From: Litoreibacter janthinus
GTDB lineage: Bacteria > Pseudomonadota > Alphaproteobacteria > Rhodobacterales > Rhodobacteraceae
Direction: 5' to 3'
NCBI RefSeq assembly: GCF_900111945.1
Contig: NZ_FOYO01000001.1
Coordinates: 1,991,751-2,055,750 of the forward strand
Length of the DNA: 64,000 nt
How positions within the stretch are numbered: the first letter of the stretch is position 1; each line of letters opens with the position of its first letter. A model generated the notes under the pieces. That model was not told where the DNA came from and made no database searches. It saw only the letters and a program-made list of their open reading frames with translations. Both the position numbers and the translations under genes were made by a program. Positions 8,239-16,507 of the stretch are shown here, in pieces.

Positions 8239-9654
8239 ATGCCAGAGAATAAACGATTTGATGTGGTGGTGATCGGGGCGGGCGTCGTTGGATGCGCGAT
8301 GGCGCGGCGGTTCACATTGGAGGGTGCTCGTGTCGCGATCTTGGAACGCGCCACAGATATTCTTGCAGGCGCGAGCAAAGCAAACAGCGCAATTCTTCAC
8401 ACCGGTTTTGACGCGCCCGAAGGGTCTTTGGAACTCGAATGTGTGCGGGCGGGGTATCAGGAATATCAGAACATCCGCGGCTCGTTGGGCTTGGTGCAAG
8501 ACAACGCTGGCGCTTATGTTGTTGCATGGAAAAAGGCTGGCCTGAGCAAGCTGGAAGCCCTTAAAGCGCGGGCCCATCGCAACGGCATCACAGATGTTGA
8601 GTTGGTGTCGGCAGAGACCTTGAAAGCTCAAGAGCCAAATCTGAGCGACAAGGCACTCGGCGCGGCATTTGTGCCAACTGAAAGCCTGATTGATCCGTGG
8701 TCGGCGCCTTATGTGTACCTGCACCAAGCTATTGAAAATGGTGCGCATCTTATGACGTCATGTGACGTAACGAGTGGCGTGTTCGATGGCGAGCATTGGC
8801 GGCTCGACACGACGATGGGGTCGGTAGAAGCGCGAGTCGTGATCAATTGCGCAGGCCTGTATGGCGACCTTGTTGATCAGGCACTGCTTGGCGCATCCGA
8901 TTTTACGATCAAGCCACGCAAAGGGCAGTTTGTTGTCTTCGACAAAGCAGCCAGCAAATTGCTGTCTTCGATCATTCTTCCGGTGCCCTCCAAGACCACC
9001 AAAGGAATTGTGTTGTTCCGGACAGTGTTCGGCAACCTTGCGGTCGGTCCGACAGCGGAGGAGCAGCGAAGCCGCACAGATACAACAACAGATGAGCAGA
9101 CCTTGAAAGCCTTGATCGCTGATGCGGTCACCAAGGTTCCTGCTTTGAAAGATATGCCGGTCACCGCCACTTACGCGGGGTTGCGACCCGCGACCGAAAA
9201 CAATGACTACCAGATTTTGCCCAAGTCTGATCGAAACTGGATCACAGTCGGTGGCATCCGGTCTACTGGACTAAGCGGGGCTTTGGGCATCGCGCAATAC
9301 GTCTATCGCCTTTACAGCGAAATGGGCCGGTCCCACGAGCCGTTGGCCAATCCGGCCACTCCGCAAGCAAATCAGCTGGCCGAGGGGGCTGCGCGCGACT
9401 GGACCCGTGGCACGGGTGGCGAAGTGGTCTGCCACTGCGAGCTGGTCACCAAGCGCGAAATTGAAACAGCGTTGTCGGGGCCGTTGCGGGCGAGATCGAT
9501 AGACGGGTTGAAACGCCAAACCCGCGCGACGATGGGGCGATGCCAGGGCTTCTACTGTGCGGCGCGTCTGGCGGAACTGACCAGTGGTCATTTCGAGCGG
9601 CCCTTGGCTGAGAAATTTGACGATTACGAAGGTTTACGAAATGAACAGCAATAA
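8239..9654 (+). CDS. GlpA-like FAD-dependent dehydrogenase with C-terminal BFD [2Fe-2S] domain
   Basis: Flavoprotein of 471 residues. The N-terminal Rossmann motif GAGVVG (13-18) begins a DAO/glycerol-3-phosphate-dehydrogenase domain that runs to about residue 370. The C-terminal BFD-like domain holds four cysteines, Cys398, Cys400, Cys435 and Cys440 (VCHCELVT and GRCQGFYC), expected to bind a [2Fe-2S] cluster as in anaerobic GlpA. It likely oxidises glycerol-3-phosphate or a related hydroxy acid or amine and passes electrons on through the second flavoprotein encoded next, whose start lies 14 bases inside this gene. L-2-hydroxyglutarate oxidase and opine oxidase subunits share this fold, so the substrate is uncertain. 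Confidence 0.82.
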   Translation: MPENKRFDVVVIGAGVVGCAMARRFTLEGARVAILERATDILAGASKANSAILHTGFDAPEGSLELECVRAGYQEYQNIRGSLGLVQDNAGAYVVAWKKAGLSKLEALKARAHRNGITDVELVSAETLKAQEPNLSDKALGAAFVPTESLIDPWSAPYVYLHQAIENGAHLMTSCDVTSGVFDGEHWRLDTTMGSVEARVVINCAGLYGDLVDQALLGASDFTIKPRKGQFVVFDKAASKLLSSIILPVPSKTTKGIVLFRTVFGNLAVGPTAEEQRSRTDTTTDEQTLKALIADAVTKVPALKDMPVTATYAGLRPATENNDYQILPKSDRNWITVGGIRSTGLSGALGIAQYVYRLYSEMGRSHEPLANPATPQANQLAEGAARDWTRGTGGEVVCHCELVTKREIETALSGPLRARSIDGLKRQTRATMGRCQGFYCAARLAELTSGHFERPLAEKFDDYEGLRNEQQ

Positions 9655-10900
9655 GCTGGGTGACGGACCGCCGATTGATGTGGCCGTCATTGGCAGTGGT
9701 CCCTCAGGTCTGGCCGCGGCCACTGAACTCAAAAAAGCCGGTGTAAATCGCGTCGTTGTTCTGGAACGCGAGGGTGGAGCGGGCGGCATCCCGCGTCATT
9801 GCGCGCATTCGCCCTATGGTCTTCGCGAGTTCAAGCGGATCCTAAAGGGGCCAGCCTATGCTGCCCGCCTTGTGCGTGCTGCCAAAGATGCCGGCGTAGA
9901 AATTTCGACGATGACAACGGTGGTCGAGGCGCGCCGTGACGGCAAACTCCTTGTCGCTGCCCCTGAAGGCGTGGTGGAGCTGAGCGCCAAAAGAGTTGTC
10001 CTTGCGACAGGCGTTCGCGAGGCGCCGCGATCTGCGCGTCTGGTCTCAGGTGCGCGCGTTGCAGGGGTGGTGAACACAGGTGCGTTGCAATCTATGGTGC
10101 ATTTGAAAGGGGTCCGTCCTTTTAAACGCCCAGTGATCATCGGTAGCGAACTGGTGGCATTCTCAGCTATTCTGACTTGTCGCGCAGCTGGGGTTAAGCC
10201 CGTCGCAATGGTCGAGCAAAGCGACCGCATCACTGCTCGGTGGCCCAGTTCACTTCTGCCAAAACTGCAAGGAATACCGGTTTTCACCGGCATGAAATTG
10301 GTCGGAATCGAAGGCGAAGCACAGGTGGAAGCGGTATTGCTTCAATGCCCGCACGGAACAACGAGACGCCTTAACTGCGACGGGGTGATCTTTAGCGGGC
10401 AGTTCACGCCCGACGCAACACTTGCGCGGTGCGGCCACCTTGAGGTCGATGCAACGACCGGCGGGCCTCTGGTCGATCAATGGGGTCGCACGTCGGATCG
10501 TGCATACTTTGCGACTGGAAACCTGTTGCGCCCTGTTGAAACGGCAGGATGGAGCTGGGCAGAAGGTCAAAGGACAGGGCAGTGGGTCGCTGCTGATCTT
10601 GCGGGGAAGCTTCCTATGCCGGACCGTTGCATCACCGTCAGCACGCAAGATGATCGATTGAAATTCATCATGCCACAAAGGCTTTGCCTGTCTGATCCAG
10701 CCGCAGGCATGGGCACGTTCCAACTGAGGGTTACGCAACCTGTCAGCGGACGTCTGATTGCCGCGCAGGACGGAAATGAGATCTGGAGCTGTGCATTAAG
10801 TGCCCGTCCAGAACGCCGAGTCCTTGTGCCGATGAGTAAAATAGCGTCGACTGTCGGAGGCGGGGACATTGAGTTCAGAGTCTCGGACGCGCGTGATTGA
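9641..10900 (+). CDS. FAD/NAD(P)-dependent oxidoreductase, partner of the GlpA-like protein
   Basis: Flavoprotein of 419 residues with an N-terminal FAD site, VIGSGPSGLAAATEL (about 14-28), the glycine-rich loop GGAGGIPRHC and a second nucleotide-binding region near residue 160 (PVIIGSELVAFSA). This is the pyridine-nucleotide-disulfide-reductase-like architecture found beside GlpA-like proteins and in opine or proline oxidase complexes. The last ~90 residues form an unrecognised beta-rich tail. I start at the ATG at 9641 because GAAGG precedes it; an earlier start would overlap the upstream gene more deeply. Co-translation with the GlpA-like gene suggests a two-subunit dehydrogenase. The exact function is unknown. 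Confidence 0.78.
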   Translation: MNSNKLGDGPPIDVAVIGSGPSGLAAATELKKAGVNRVVVLEREGGAGGIPRHCAHSPYGLREFKRILKGPAYAARLVRAAKDAGVEISTMTTVVEARRDGKLLVAAPEGVVELSAKRVVLATGVREAPRSARLVSGARVAGVVNTGALQSMVHLKGVRPFKRPVIIGSELVAFSAILTCRAAGVKPVAMVEQSDRITARWPSSLLPKLQGIPVFTGMKLVGIEGEAQVEAVLLQCPHGTTRRLNCDGVIFSGQFTPDATLARCGHLEVDATTGGPLVDQWGRTSDRAYFATGNLLRPVETAGWSWAEGQRTGQWVAADLAGKLPMPDRCITVSTQDDRLKFIMPQRLCLSDPAAGMGTFQLRVTQPVSGRLIAAQDGNEIWSCALSARPERRVLVPMSKIASTVGGGDIEFRVSDARD

Positions 10901-11035
10901 CTGAGGCCGAGATGCAAAGGAACATACCGCTTCAGGTAACTTAGGTGAAGGCTACGCCTAGTTGTGCAGACATGTTCAGCCTGTGCGTAAGTCGAGATGT
11001 TACAAAGAGACTTTAAAGGTCCGATGAGCATTGAA

Positions 11036-11056
11036 GACCCCGAGAATAAGAGGGTC
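11036..11056 (+). promoter_or_regulatory. Leader hairpin before the Pot-type binding protein gene
   Basis: Arms GACCC and GGGTC flank an 11-base loop and are followed by a GGTATTTTT run, giving a weak terminator-like shape 60 bases before the start codon. It could be the terminator of the flavoprotein operon or an attenuator. The rest of the 218-base gap (10901-11118) shows no gene. Confidence 0.3.
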
Positions 11057-11118
11057 GGTATTTTTCAAGAGTGCACAACATGACGTTGTGCCGACAACCT
11101 CCAGGAGGGAGTAACTTC

Positions 11119-12255
11119 ATGACGAAAACTTGCAACACTCTGAGCCGCCGCGCGGTTCTCAAATCGGGCGCTGTCGCCGGCGTCGCGGCCTTGGCATCGC
11201 CCGCTTTGGTATCGAAGGCCTTCGCGACATCCGGCGAGATGACGCTGATGGATTGGTCCGATTACTGGCCCGACGAAATGCTGGCTAAGTTCACCGAAGA
11301 GACCGGGATCAAGGTGAATTACATCGGCATCGGCTCCAACGAAGAGCTGATCAACAAGATGAAAGCGTCGCAAGGGGCAGGCGCGGACCTGATCGGGCCG
11401 ACCAACAACCGCTCATTGCAATGGGGCCCGCTGGAACTACTGCAACCGTTCGACATGTCCCGCATCCCGATTGAGGCTGCGAACCCTGCGATGGCTAAAA
11501 TCGGCCCTGACGCATGGGACTTCGGCGGCAACACATGGATTCCTCATATTTGGGGCACCGAGGGCATGTCGTGGCGCGTGGACAAGTGGGCACCCGCGGA
11601 TGCGTCCGGCGTTCCAAGCTATGGCGAAATCTGGTCCGAGGAGAACGCGGGCAAAACCATGATTCGTGCCCACTCCGGAATGCTGTGCGCAGGACTCTAC
11701 ATGGAAGCATCGGGTGAAATGGACCCCGGCTCTGTTTGGGCGGCCTACGAGTCAGAAGAGAACATGCGCAAAACCTGGGGCATGATCGCCGATTGGTGTA
11801 TCGCACGGAAGAAGAACCTCAAACTGATCTGGAACGACGCGGACACCCAGAAAAACGGCCTGTTGAATGACGGCGTTGTCGTTGGGCAAACTTGGGACGG
11901 GCCGCCGCTGGCGCTCAAAACCGCGGGCGAGCCTGTGACGTACCAAGCGCCGGCTGAAGGCGCGATGGCGTGGGTTGATGGTTTGTCGATGCCAAAAGGG
12001 GCGAAGAACATTGATCAAGCCTATGAGTTGATCAAATTCGCATTCGATCCGAAGAACGCAGGCCCCGCGATTGACAAGCACGGCTACAACTCGCCGATCC
12101 TAGGCGCAGACAAGCTGGCAGGCGAAGCCTATGCGAAGAACTTTGCAGAAGCCTATCCGGGCGATGCCTTGGCCAAACTCAACGCTTGGCCAGCAGAGGC
12201 ACCTTGGTATGCCGACGTGCGCACGGAATTTGTGAACAAGTTCCAAAGTGCCTAA
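11119..12255 (+). CDS. Periplasmic substrate-binding protein, spermidine/putrescine (PotD/PotF) type
   Basis: Binding protein of an ABC importer, 378 residues. The N-terminus carries a twin-arginine signal (SRRAVLKSG followed by a hydrophobic stretch ending SKAFA), so the protein may be exported folded by Tat. The mature start MTLMDWSDYWPDEMLAKFTEETG is typical of the PotD/PotF family, whose members bind polyamines or other small amines. The start at 11119 is fixed by AGGAGG eight bases upstream. An intercistronic hairpin separates it from the ATPase gene. The ligand cannot be told from sequence; the neighbouring gamma-glutamyl-ligase-like cluster makes an amine plausible. Confidence 0.87.
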   Translation: MTKTCNTLSRRAVLKSGAVAGVAALASPALVSKAFATSGEMTLMDWSDYWPDEMLAKFTEETGIKVNYIGIGSNEELINKMKASQGAGADLIGPTNNRSLQWGPLELLQPFDMSRIPIEAANPAMAKIGPDAWDFGGNTWIPHIWGTEGMSWRVDKWAPADASGVPSYGEIWSEENAGKTMIRAHSGMLCAGLYMEASGEMDPGSVWAAYESEENMRKTWGMIADWCIARKKNLKLIWNDADTQKNGLLNDGVVVGQTWDGPPLALKTAGEPVTYQAPAEGAMAWVDGLSMPKGAKNIDQAYELIKFAFDPKNAGPAIDKHGYNSPILGADKLAGEAYAKNFAEAYPGDALAKLNAWPAEAPWYADVRTEFVNKFQSA

Positions 12256-12268
12256 ATGACGACATTTT

Positions 12269-12295
12269 GCCCGGCCGCATGGGACGCGGCCGGGC
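12269..12295 (+). terminator. Intercistronic hairpin after the binding-protein gene
   Basis: Perfect 10-base arms GCCCGGCCGC / GCGGCCGGGC around ATGGGAC, 13 bases after the stop. No T-run follows, so partial termination or 3'-end protection of the binding-protein mRNA is likelier than full termination, which would favour excess binding protein over membrane subunits. Confidence 0.6.
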
Positions 12296-12362
12296 GAGAT
12301 GGCAGAGAGAACGATCACGAACGAGCCATAATGTTCGGATATGATAAGAACGGGGAAACGAC

Positions 12363-13475
12363 ATGAGTTCTGGTGTTGCGGTAGATCTTGAGAATATCAC
12401 GATCAGATTTGGCGATTTTACAGCGGTGAGAGACGCCAATGTCAGCATCAATGGCGGCGACTTCTTCTCTTTTCTAGGGCCATCAGGCTGCGGCAAAACT
12501 ACGATCCTGCGCGCGGTTTCGGGCTTCCTCGAACCCAGCGAGGGCCGAGTGCTCATCGGCGGCAATGACATGGCAGGGATTGGGCCGAACAAGCGCCCCA
12601 CAGCGCTGATCTTCCAGAACTTGGCCTTGTTTCCATTGATGAAGGTTTGGGAGAACATTGCGTTTTCGATGGAGGTTGCAGGCGCGAGCGCGGGCGAACG
12701 TCGCAGACGGGCGGACGAGCTGTTGGATATGATCGCTCTCACCGGGCAGGGTGATAAACTGCCAAGCGAGCTATCAGGCGGACAAAAGCAACGGGTCGCC
12801 ATCGCGCGCGCACTTTGTGCAAACCCGGATGTGCTGCTGCTGGACGAGCCACTTTCAGCGCTTGATCTGAAGCTTCGCCAGCATATGCGCACCGAATTAC
12901 GCGAGATCCAACAACGCGTCGGGATCACCTTTATCTATATCACCCACGATCAGGGTGAGGCTTTGACCATGTCCGACAATGTTGCGGTTATGAAAGCTGG
13001 TGTGATCGATCAGATCGACACTGGGCACCACATATACGACGATCCTGCAACGCCGTTCGTGGCGTCTTTTGTCGGCGAAAACAACGTGTTTCGCGGCAAG
13101 GTTAAATCAATCAGTGGCAATCATGCTGTTATCACCACAAACCGTTCTGGCGACTTGCTGTCACGCATTACGCCCGCCCAAATCGGCAAACTTTCTGTCG
13201 GCGACGACGCTATGATGTTCATCCGTCCCGAAGCGCTGGAGCTTGCACCAGCGGATGCAGAAAGCCAAACACGGATATCCGCGAACGTCATGAACGAGGA
13301 GTTCGAGGGCAACTCTTTCAGCGTCTTCCTTGAAGGCGACGGCGGCAAGCAGATCAAAATGTCTATTCCCAACCTTGGGCAGGATCGCATTTCGGTAAAG
13401 GGTGAGAACCTGTCGCTCCGCTATGATGCGTCGAACGCGGTTGCTATGCCTGCGGGCGAATTGGCGTCGGAGTAG
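12363..13475 (+). CDS. ABC transporter ATP-binding protein, PotA/PotG type
   Basis: Cytoplasmic ATPase of the amine-type importer, 370 residues, normal for PotA/PotG. Walker A GPSGCGKTT is near residue 40, LSGGQKQR and Walker B VLLLDEP lie around 138-165, and the switch region is YITHDQGEA. A TOBE-like C-terminal domain spans about residues 235-360 (FIRPEALELA). The start codon is preceded by GGGGAAA. It is followed after six bases by the first permease gene, so ATPase and permeases form one transcription unit downstream of the hairpin. Confidence 0.88.
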   Translation: MSSGVAVDLENITIRFGDFTAVRDANVSINGGDFFSFLGPSGCGKTTILRAVSGFLEPSEGRVLIGGNDMAGIGPNKRPTALIFQNLALFPLMKVWENIAFSMEVAGASAGERRRRADELLDMIALTGQGDKLPSELSGGQKQRVAIARALCANPDVLLLDEPLSALDLKLRQHMRTELREIQQRVGITFIYITHDQGEALTMSDNVAVMKAGVIDQIDTGHHIYDDPATPFVASFVGENNVFRGKVKSISGNHAVITTNRSGDLLSRITPAQIGKLSVGDDAMMFIRPEALELAPADAESQTRISANVMNEEFEGNSFSVFLEGDGGKQIKMSIPNLGQDRISVKGENLSLRYDASNAVAMPAGELASE

Positions 13476-13481
13476 GCGCTG

Positions 13482-14411
13482 ATGAAAAAGAAAATGATCT
13501 TCACTGACTTTTTCCGCACCAATGGCGTGGTGATGGGGAGTGTGCTGATAGGGCTGGTGTCCTTCTGGCTGATCTTTCTGATCATTCTGCCACAGCTGTC
13601 GATGCTGGATTATTCCTTTCGGTACAACCTGCCTCCCGCCGAGATAGGAGGTCCAAAAGACGTGTATACCATAAGCAATTACCAGTATTTGCTATATGGT
13701 TCCGACGCATCACATCAAACCTATAACACGGTCGATCTTAAGGTGTTCGTGCGCACCATTTTCGCCGCGATGCTGGTGACAATCTTCAATATCTTCTTGT
13801 GCTACCCGCTTGCCTATTTCTTGGGGCAATCCAAAGGGTCGGGTCTTGTACGGTTGCTGGTTGTGCTCTTGATCATTCCATATTGGATTAACGAAATTCT
13901 GCGGGCTTTTGCGCTCAGGATTATCTTTGGCGACAGTGGCTTGCTGAACGAGGCGCTCATGTTTCTGCACCTTACGAGCGAGCCGATTGACTTTATCCGC
14001 CAGGACATCGCGCTCTACGCGGGTCTGGGTTACGCCTACATCCTGTTGATGCTGTTCCCGATGTATAACGTCATCGAAAGTCTGGATCGCAATCAGATCG
14101 AGGCGGCGCGTGACATGGGGGCCAGTTGGGTTCGTATCCATCGCCGTATTGTCATCCCCCACGCCAAACCCGGTATCGTGTCGGGCGCTACGATGGTCTT
14201 CATGCTATCGGCTGGCGCACTGGCGGCACCGCAAATCTTGGGTGGGCCTAGCAGTCTTTGGTTCACGCAGCTTGTGTATCAATGGTTCAACGACTCGCTG
14301 AATTGGCAGCAAGGTGCGGCCTATGCGATTGTTCTGCTGGCCTCCACGATTACCATTGTTCTTACGGTTATGAAAATCTTCAAAGTGAACATGGGGGACA
14401 TCGGTAAATGA
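13482..14411 (+). CDS. ABC transporter permease, PotB/PotH type
   Basis: Inner-membrane permease of 309 residues with about six hydrophobic segments, beginning at residues 17-40. The EAA loop reads EAARDMGASWVRIHRRIVIP (about 206-225). PotB/PotH members are 280-320 residues, so length is normal. A long periplasmic loop follows the first membrane segment (about residues 45-80), as expected. The stop overlaps the next permease start as ATGA. Ribosome binding site GGAG lies at the end of the ATPase gene. Confidence 0.87.
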   Translation: MKKKMIFTDFFRTNGVVMGSVLIGLVSFWLIFLIILPQLSMLDYSFRYNLPPAEIGGPKDVYTISNYQYLLYGSDASHQTYNTVDLKVFVRTIFAAMLVTIFNIFLCYPLAYFLGQSKGSGLVRLLVVLLIIPYWINEILRAFALRIIFGDSGLLNEALMFLHLTSEPIDFIRQDIALYAGLGYAYILLMLFPMYNVIESLDRNQIEAARDMGASWVRIHRRIVIPHAKPGIVSGATMVFMLSAGALAAPQILGGPSSLWFTQLVYQWFNDSLNWQQGAAYAIVLLASTITIVLTVMKIFKVNMGDIGK

Positions 14412-15754
14412 GCTCCGCCAATGTCATTCGCATAGCACTCGGGGCGTATCTACTGATTTTCTTCAGCTACCTTCTGGGGCCGCTGGTGGTGATGAGCTTG
14501 ACCGCTTTCAACTCGTCAGATTTTCCGTCCGTCTCACCTTGGGCCTGTTTCACCTTCGAATGGTTCGACGTGCTGTTCAACGACAAGCACATTCGGGACG
14601 GGATTTATTATAGCATTATCATAGGTTTCGGCACAGTGATCCTCTCAGTCTCGATGGGACTGGCAGCGTCAATCGTACTCACGCAGGTCTGGCCGAAGCT
14701 GCGGTCCACATATTACACAATGATCATCGCACCGATCCTTATTCCGGGCGTGGTTTTGGGCATCTCGACACTGGTCTTTTGGGATCGGGTAGGGGGCTTC
14801 TTGGGGGCGAGCGACGGGTCGTTCCTGCATGAGCTGTTCCATAACGGGATATTCCTGACCATCCTCGGGCAATCGTCATTCATTGCCTCCTACGCGATGC
14901 TGGTCTTTGTGGCCCGTCTTCAAAGGTTCGACCCCGACCTGACTGAAGCGGCTCTGGATTTGGGCGCGACGCACACGCAGGCGTTTCGCAAAATCCTCTT
15001 GCCGTTTATGCGCCCCGCCATCGCCTCGGCGTCCGTTCTGGCATTCCTCGCCTCGTTCGAGAACTACAACACCACCACTTTCACCATCATTGACTACAAG
15101 ACGTTGACCACCGTTCTGGCGCAAAAGGTCCGGTTGGGGATCAACCCTTCGATCTCGTCTTTGGCATTCATCATCATCATCTTGACCATTTTTGCTGCAC
15201 TGGCCTTTGAGGCCGCCCAGCGTAATAAAGCGCGCAGGCTCGCGGTCCAACAGGGCAAAGCCAAAGAGCACAGCGGTTCAGTCTTGCCCAGCTTTATGAC
15301 TGGAAATCCGGCGGCGATCCTGCTGGTTTTGCTGGCCTTCGTTGTGATTGTTTTGGTTGGTACGGCCCAGAAATACAGCCCCGAGGCTTGCAAAATTCAA
15401 GTCCGCGAAGCCAAGCAGATCGAGACGCAGCGCCGTATTGAGCAGCTGCGTGAGGAACGTCGCCAGAAAACAGCAGAGCAAGCCCCTGCCGCGGCGTCTG
15501 CTCCGAGCAATGGCGGAAACACGAGCGGGGCCTTTGGAAATGTGTTTGCCCCGAACAACCTGTCAGGGGATGACGCAAAAGATTCCGCGCAACCCGCCCC
15601 AAGCCCGAGCGGTGCATTTGGCAGCGTCTTCGCACCGGACAATCTGTCGGGGGCAGAGGACACACCGGAGCCTGACGTCATCGACCCTCCGACAGGTGGC
15701 AGCGGAGCATTCGGGAATGTGTTCGACCCGGGAAACCTGAACAACGGAAACTAA
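14408..15754 (+). CDS. ABC transporter permease, PotC/PotI type, with repeat-bearing C-terminal extension
   Basis: Residues 1-275 are an ordinary PotC/PotI permease with six hydrophobic segments and EAA loop EAALDLGATHTQAFRKILLP (180-199). Family members stop at about 260-290 residues, but this protein continues to 448. The extra part has an additional hydrophobic segment (303-319), a charged stretch rich in Arg, Gln and Glu likely to be helical or coiled (326-358), an Ala/Pro linker, and three copies of a 15-residue unit beginning SGAFG at 373, 401 and 432. The reading frame is continuous, with no sign of a frameshift. If residue 319 is outside or inside depends on topology; the added segment would move the tail to the opposite side from the ATPase-facing C-terminus. 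The function of the tail is unknown. Confidence 0.85.
   Translation: MSSANVIRIALGAYLLIFFSYLLGPLVVMSLTAFNSSDFPSVSPWACFTFEWFDVLFNDKHIRDGIYYSIIIGFGTVILSVSMGLAASIVLTQVWPKLRSTYYTMIIAPILIPGVVLGISTLVFWDRVGGFLGASDGSFLHELFHNGIFLTILGQSSFIASYAMLVFVARLQRFDPDLTEAALDLGATHTQAFRKILLPFMRPAIASASVLAFLASFENYNTTTFTIIDYKTLTTVLAQKVRLGINPSISSLAFIIIILTIFAALAFEAAQRNKARRLAVQQGKAKEHSGSVLPSFMTGNPAAILLVLLAFVVIVLVGTAQKYSPEACKIQVREAKQIETQRRIEQLREERRQKTAEQAPAAASAPSNGGNTSGAFGNVFAPNNLSGDDAKDSAQPAPSPSGAFGSVFAPDNLSGAEDTPEPDVIDPPTGGSGAFGNVFDPGNLNNGN
15524..15745 (+). repeat. Three coding repeats in the permease tail
   Basis: The units SGAFGNVFAPNNLSG (15524-15568), SGAFGSVFAPDNLSG (15608-15652) and SGAFGNVFDPGNLNN (15701-15745) are separated by 13- and 16-residue acidic, proline-rich linkers. 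Conservation at GAFG, VF, P and NL across copies suggests a selected short motif. Confidence 0.85.
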
Positions 15755-15757
15755 GGA

Positions 15758-15817
15758 GCAGGACGGTCACGCCGCGTCAGAGGTCGAAAGCTCAAGGGAG
15801 CGTGACGCAAGTCCTGC
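15758..15817. terminator. Long hairpin between the permease gene and the GntR gene
   Basis: Outer arms GCAGGAC / GTCCTGC and inner arms TCACGC / GCGTGA form a nested stem in the convergent gap, four bases after the permease stop. It probably ends both transcripts. There is no T-run, as often in high-GC alphaproteobacteria. Confidence 0.55.
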
Positions 15818-15845
15818 CAAAATCCGATGCGATGGTCAGAATGGG

Positions 15846-16505
15846 CTAAAGAGCGCGCAAACCGAACTCGTGAATAAGCCCGGTCAACAAGGCCCTAGCG
15901 CGCTGGCGATGTGATCTGTGCAGGCAGCGCGCGGTGGTGGCATCGCCCGCAGCAATCGCATCCAGCACCGCGCGGTGGTCATCGTTCGATTGCGTTGGCA
16001 GCGGACGCAGTTGCAACGTTATCATCCGTGCGCGGCGTACTTGATCGGTGTAGCGCGCGACGACTTCTTCAACCCGTTTGTTTCCGCCCAGCCGAACAAG
16101 CTCTGCATGAAACCGATCATCTGCCCGCGCCCATGCGACGCGATCCTCTGCTGCGAGGCTGGCATCCATGTCTTCGATGCACTGACGCGCAACGCCGCGG
16201 TCGCTTGCTGCATAGTTCTGCTCGGCTGCGCGTGCAGCGGCGAGGCTCTCAAGTTCGCAGATTACATCATAAATGTCGGCCATATCGTCCGCAGAAATCG
16301 GGCGGATATGGATGCCACGCCTTGGCTGCACATTAACCAATCCCTGTGCCTGCATGGTCAGCGCCGCCTCACGGATAGGGGTGCGTGACATGCCCAATCG
16401 CGTCGCCAAATCCGCCTCGAAATGGTTTGATCCCGGCGCGAGCTCGCCGGAAAAGACCATATCGCGCAATTGATAAAGGGCTTGATCGGTTTGGGAACGG
16501 GCCAT
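15846..16505 (-). CDS. GntR family transcriptional regulator (FadR/FCD subfamily)
   Basis: Cytoplasmic regulator of 219 residues. The N-terminal winged helix has ELAPGSNHFEADLATRLG and SRTPIREAALTMQAQGLV; the C-terminal FCD domain begins near residue 80 with the helix DVICELESLAAARAAEQ and holds histidines suited to metal or acid binding (DDRFHAELV, HRSHRQ). Such proteins respond to carboxylic or sugar acids. Its gene lies two bases after the Gfo/Idh/MocA gene stop, in the same operon as the two dehydrogenases it probably controls. A candidate operator lies in the divergent promoter region at 18641-18666. Confidence 0.87.
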   Translation of the reverse strand: MARSQTDQALYQLRDMVFSGELAPGSNHFEADLATRLGMSRTPIREAALTMQAQGLVNVQPRRGIHIRPISADDMADIYDVICELESLAAARAAEQNYAASDRGVARQCIEDMDASLAAEDRVAWARADDRFHAELVRLGGNKRVEEVVARYTDQVRRARMITLQLRPLPTQSNDDHRAVLDAIAAGDATTARCLHRSHRQRARALLTGLIHEFGLRAL

Positions 16506-16507
16506 GC

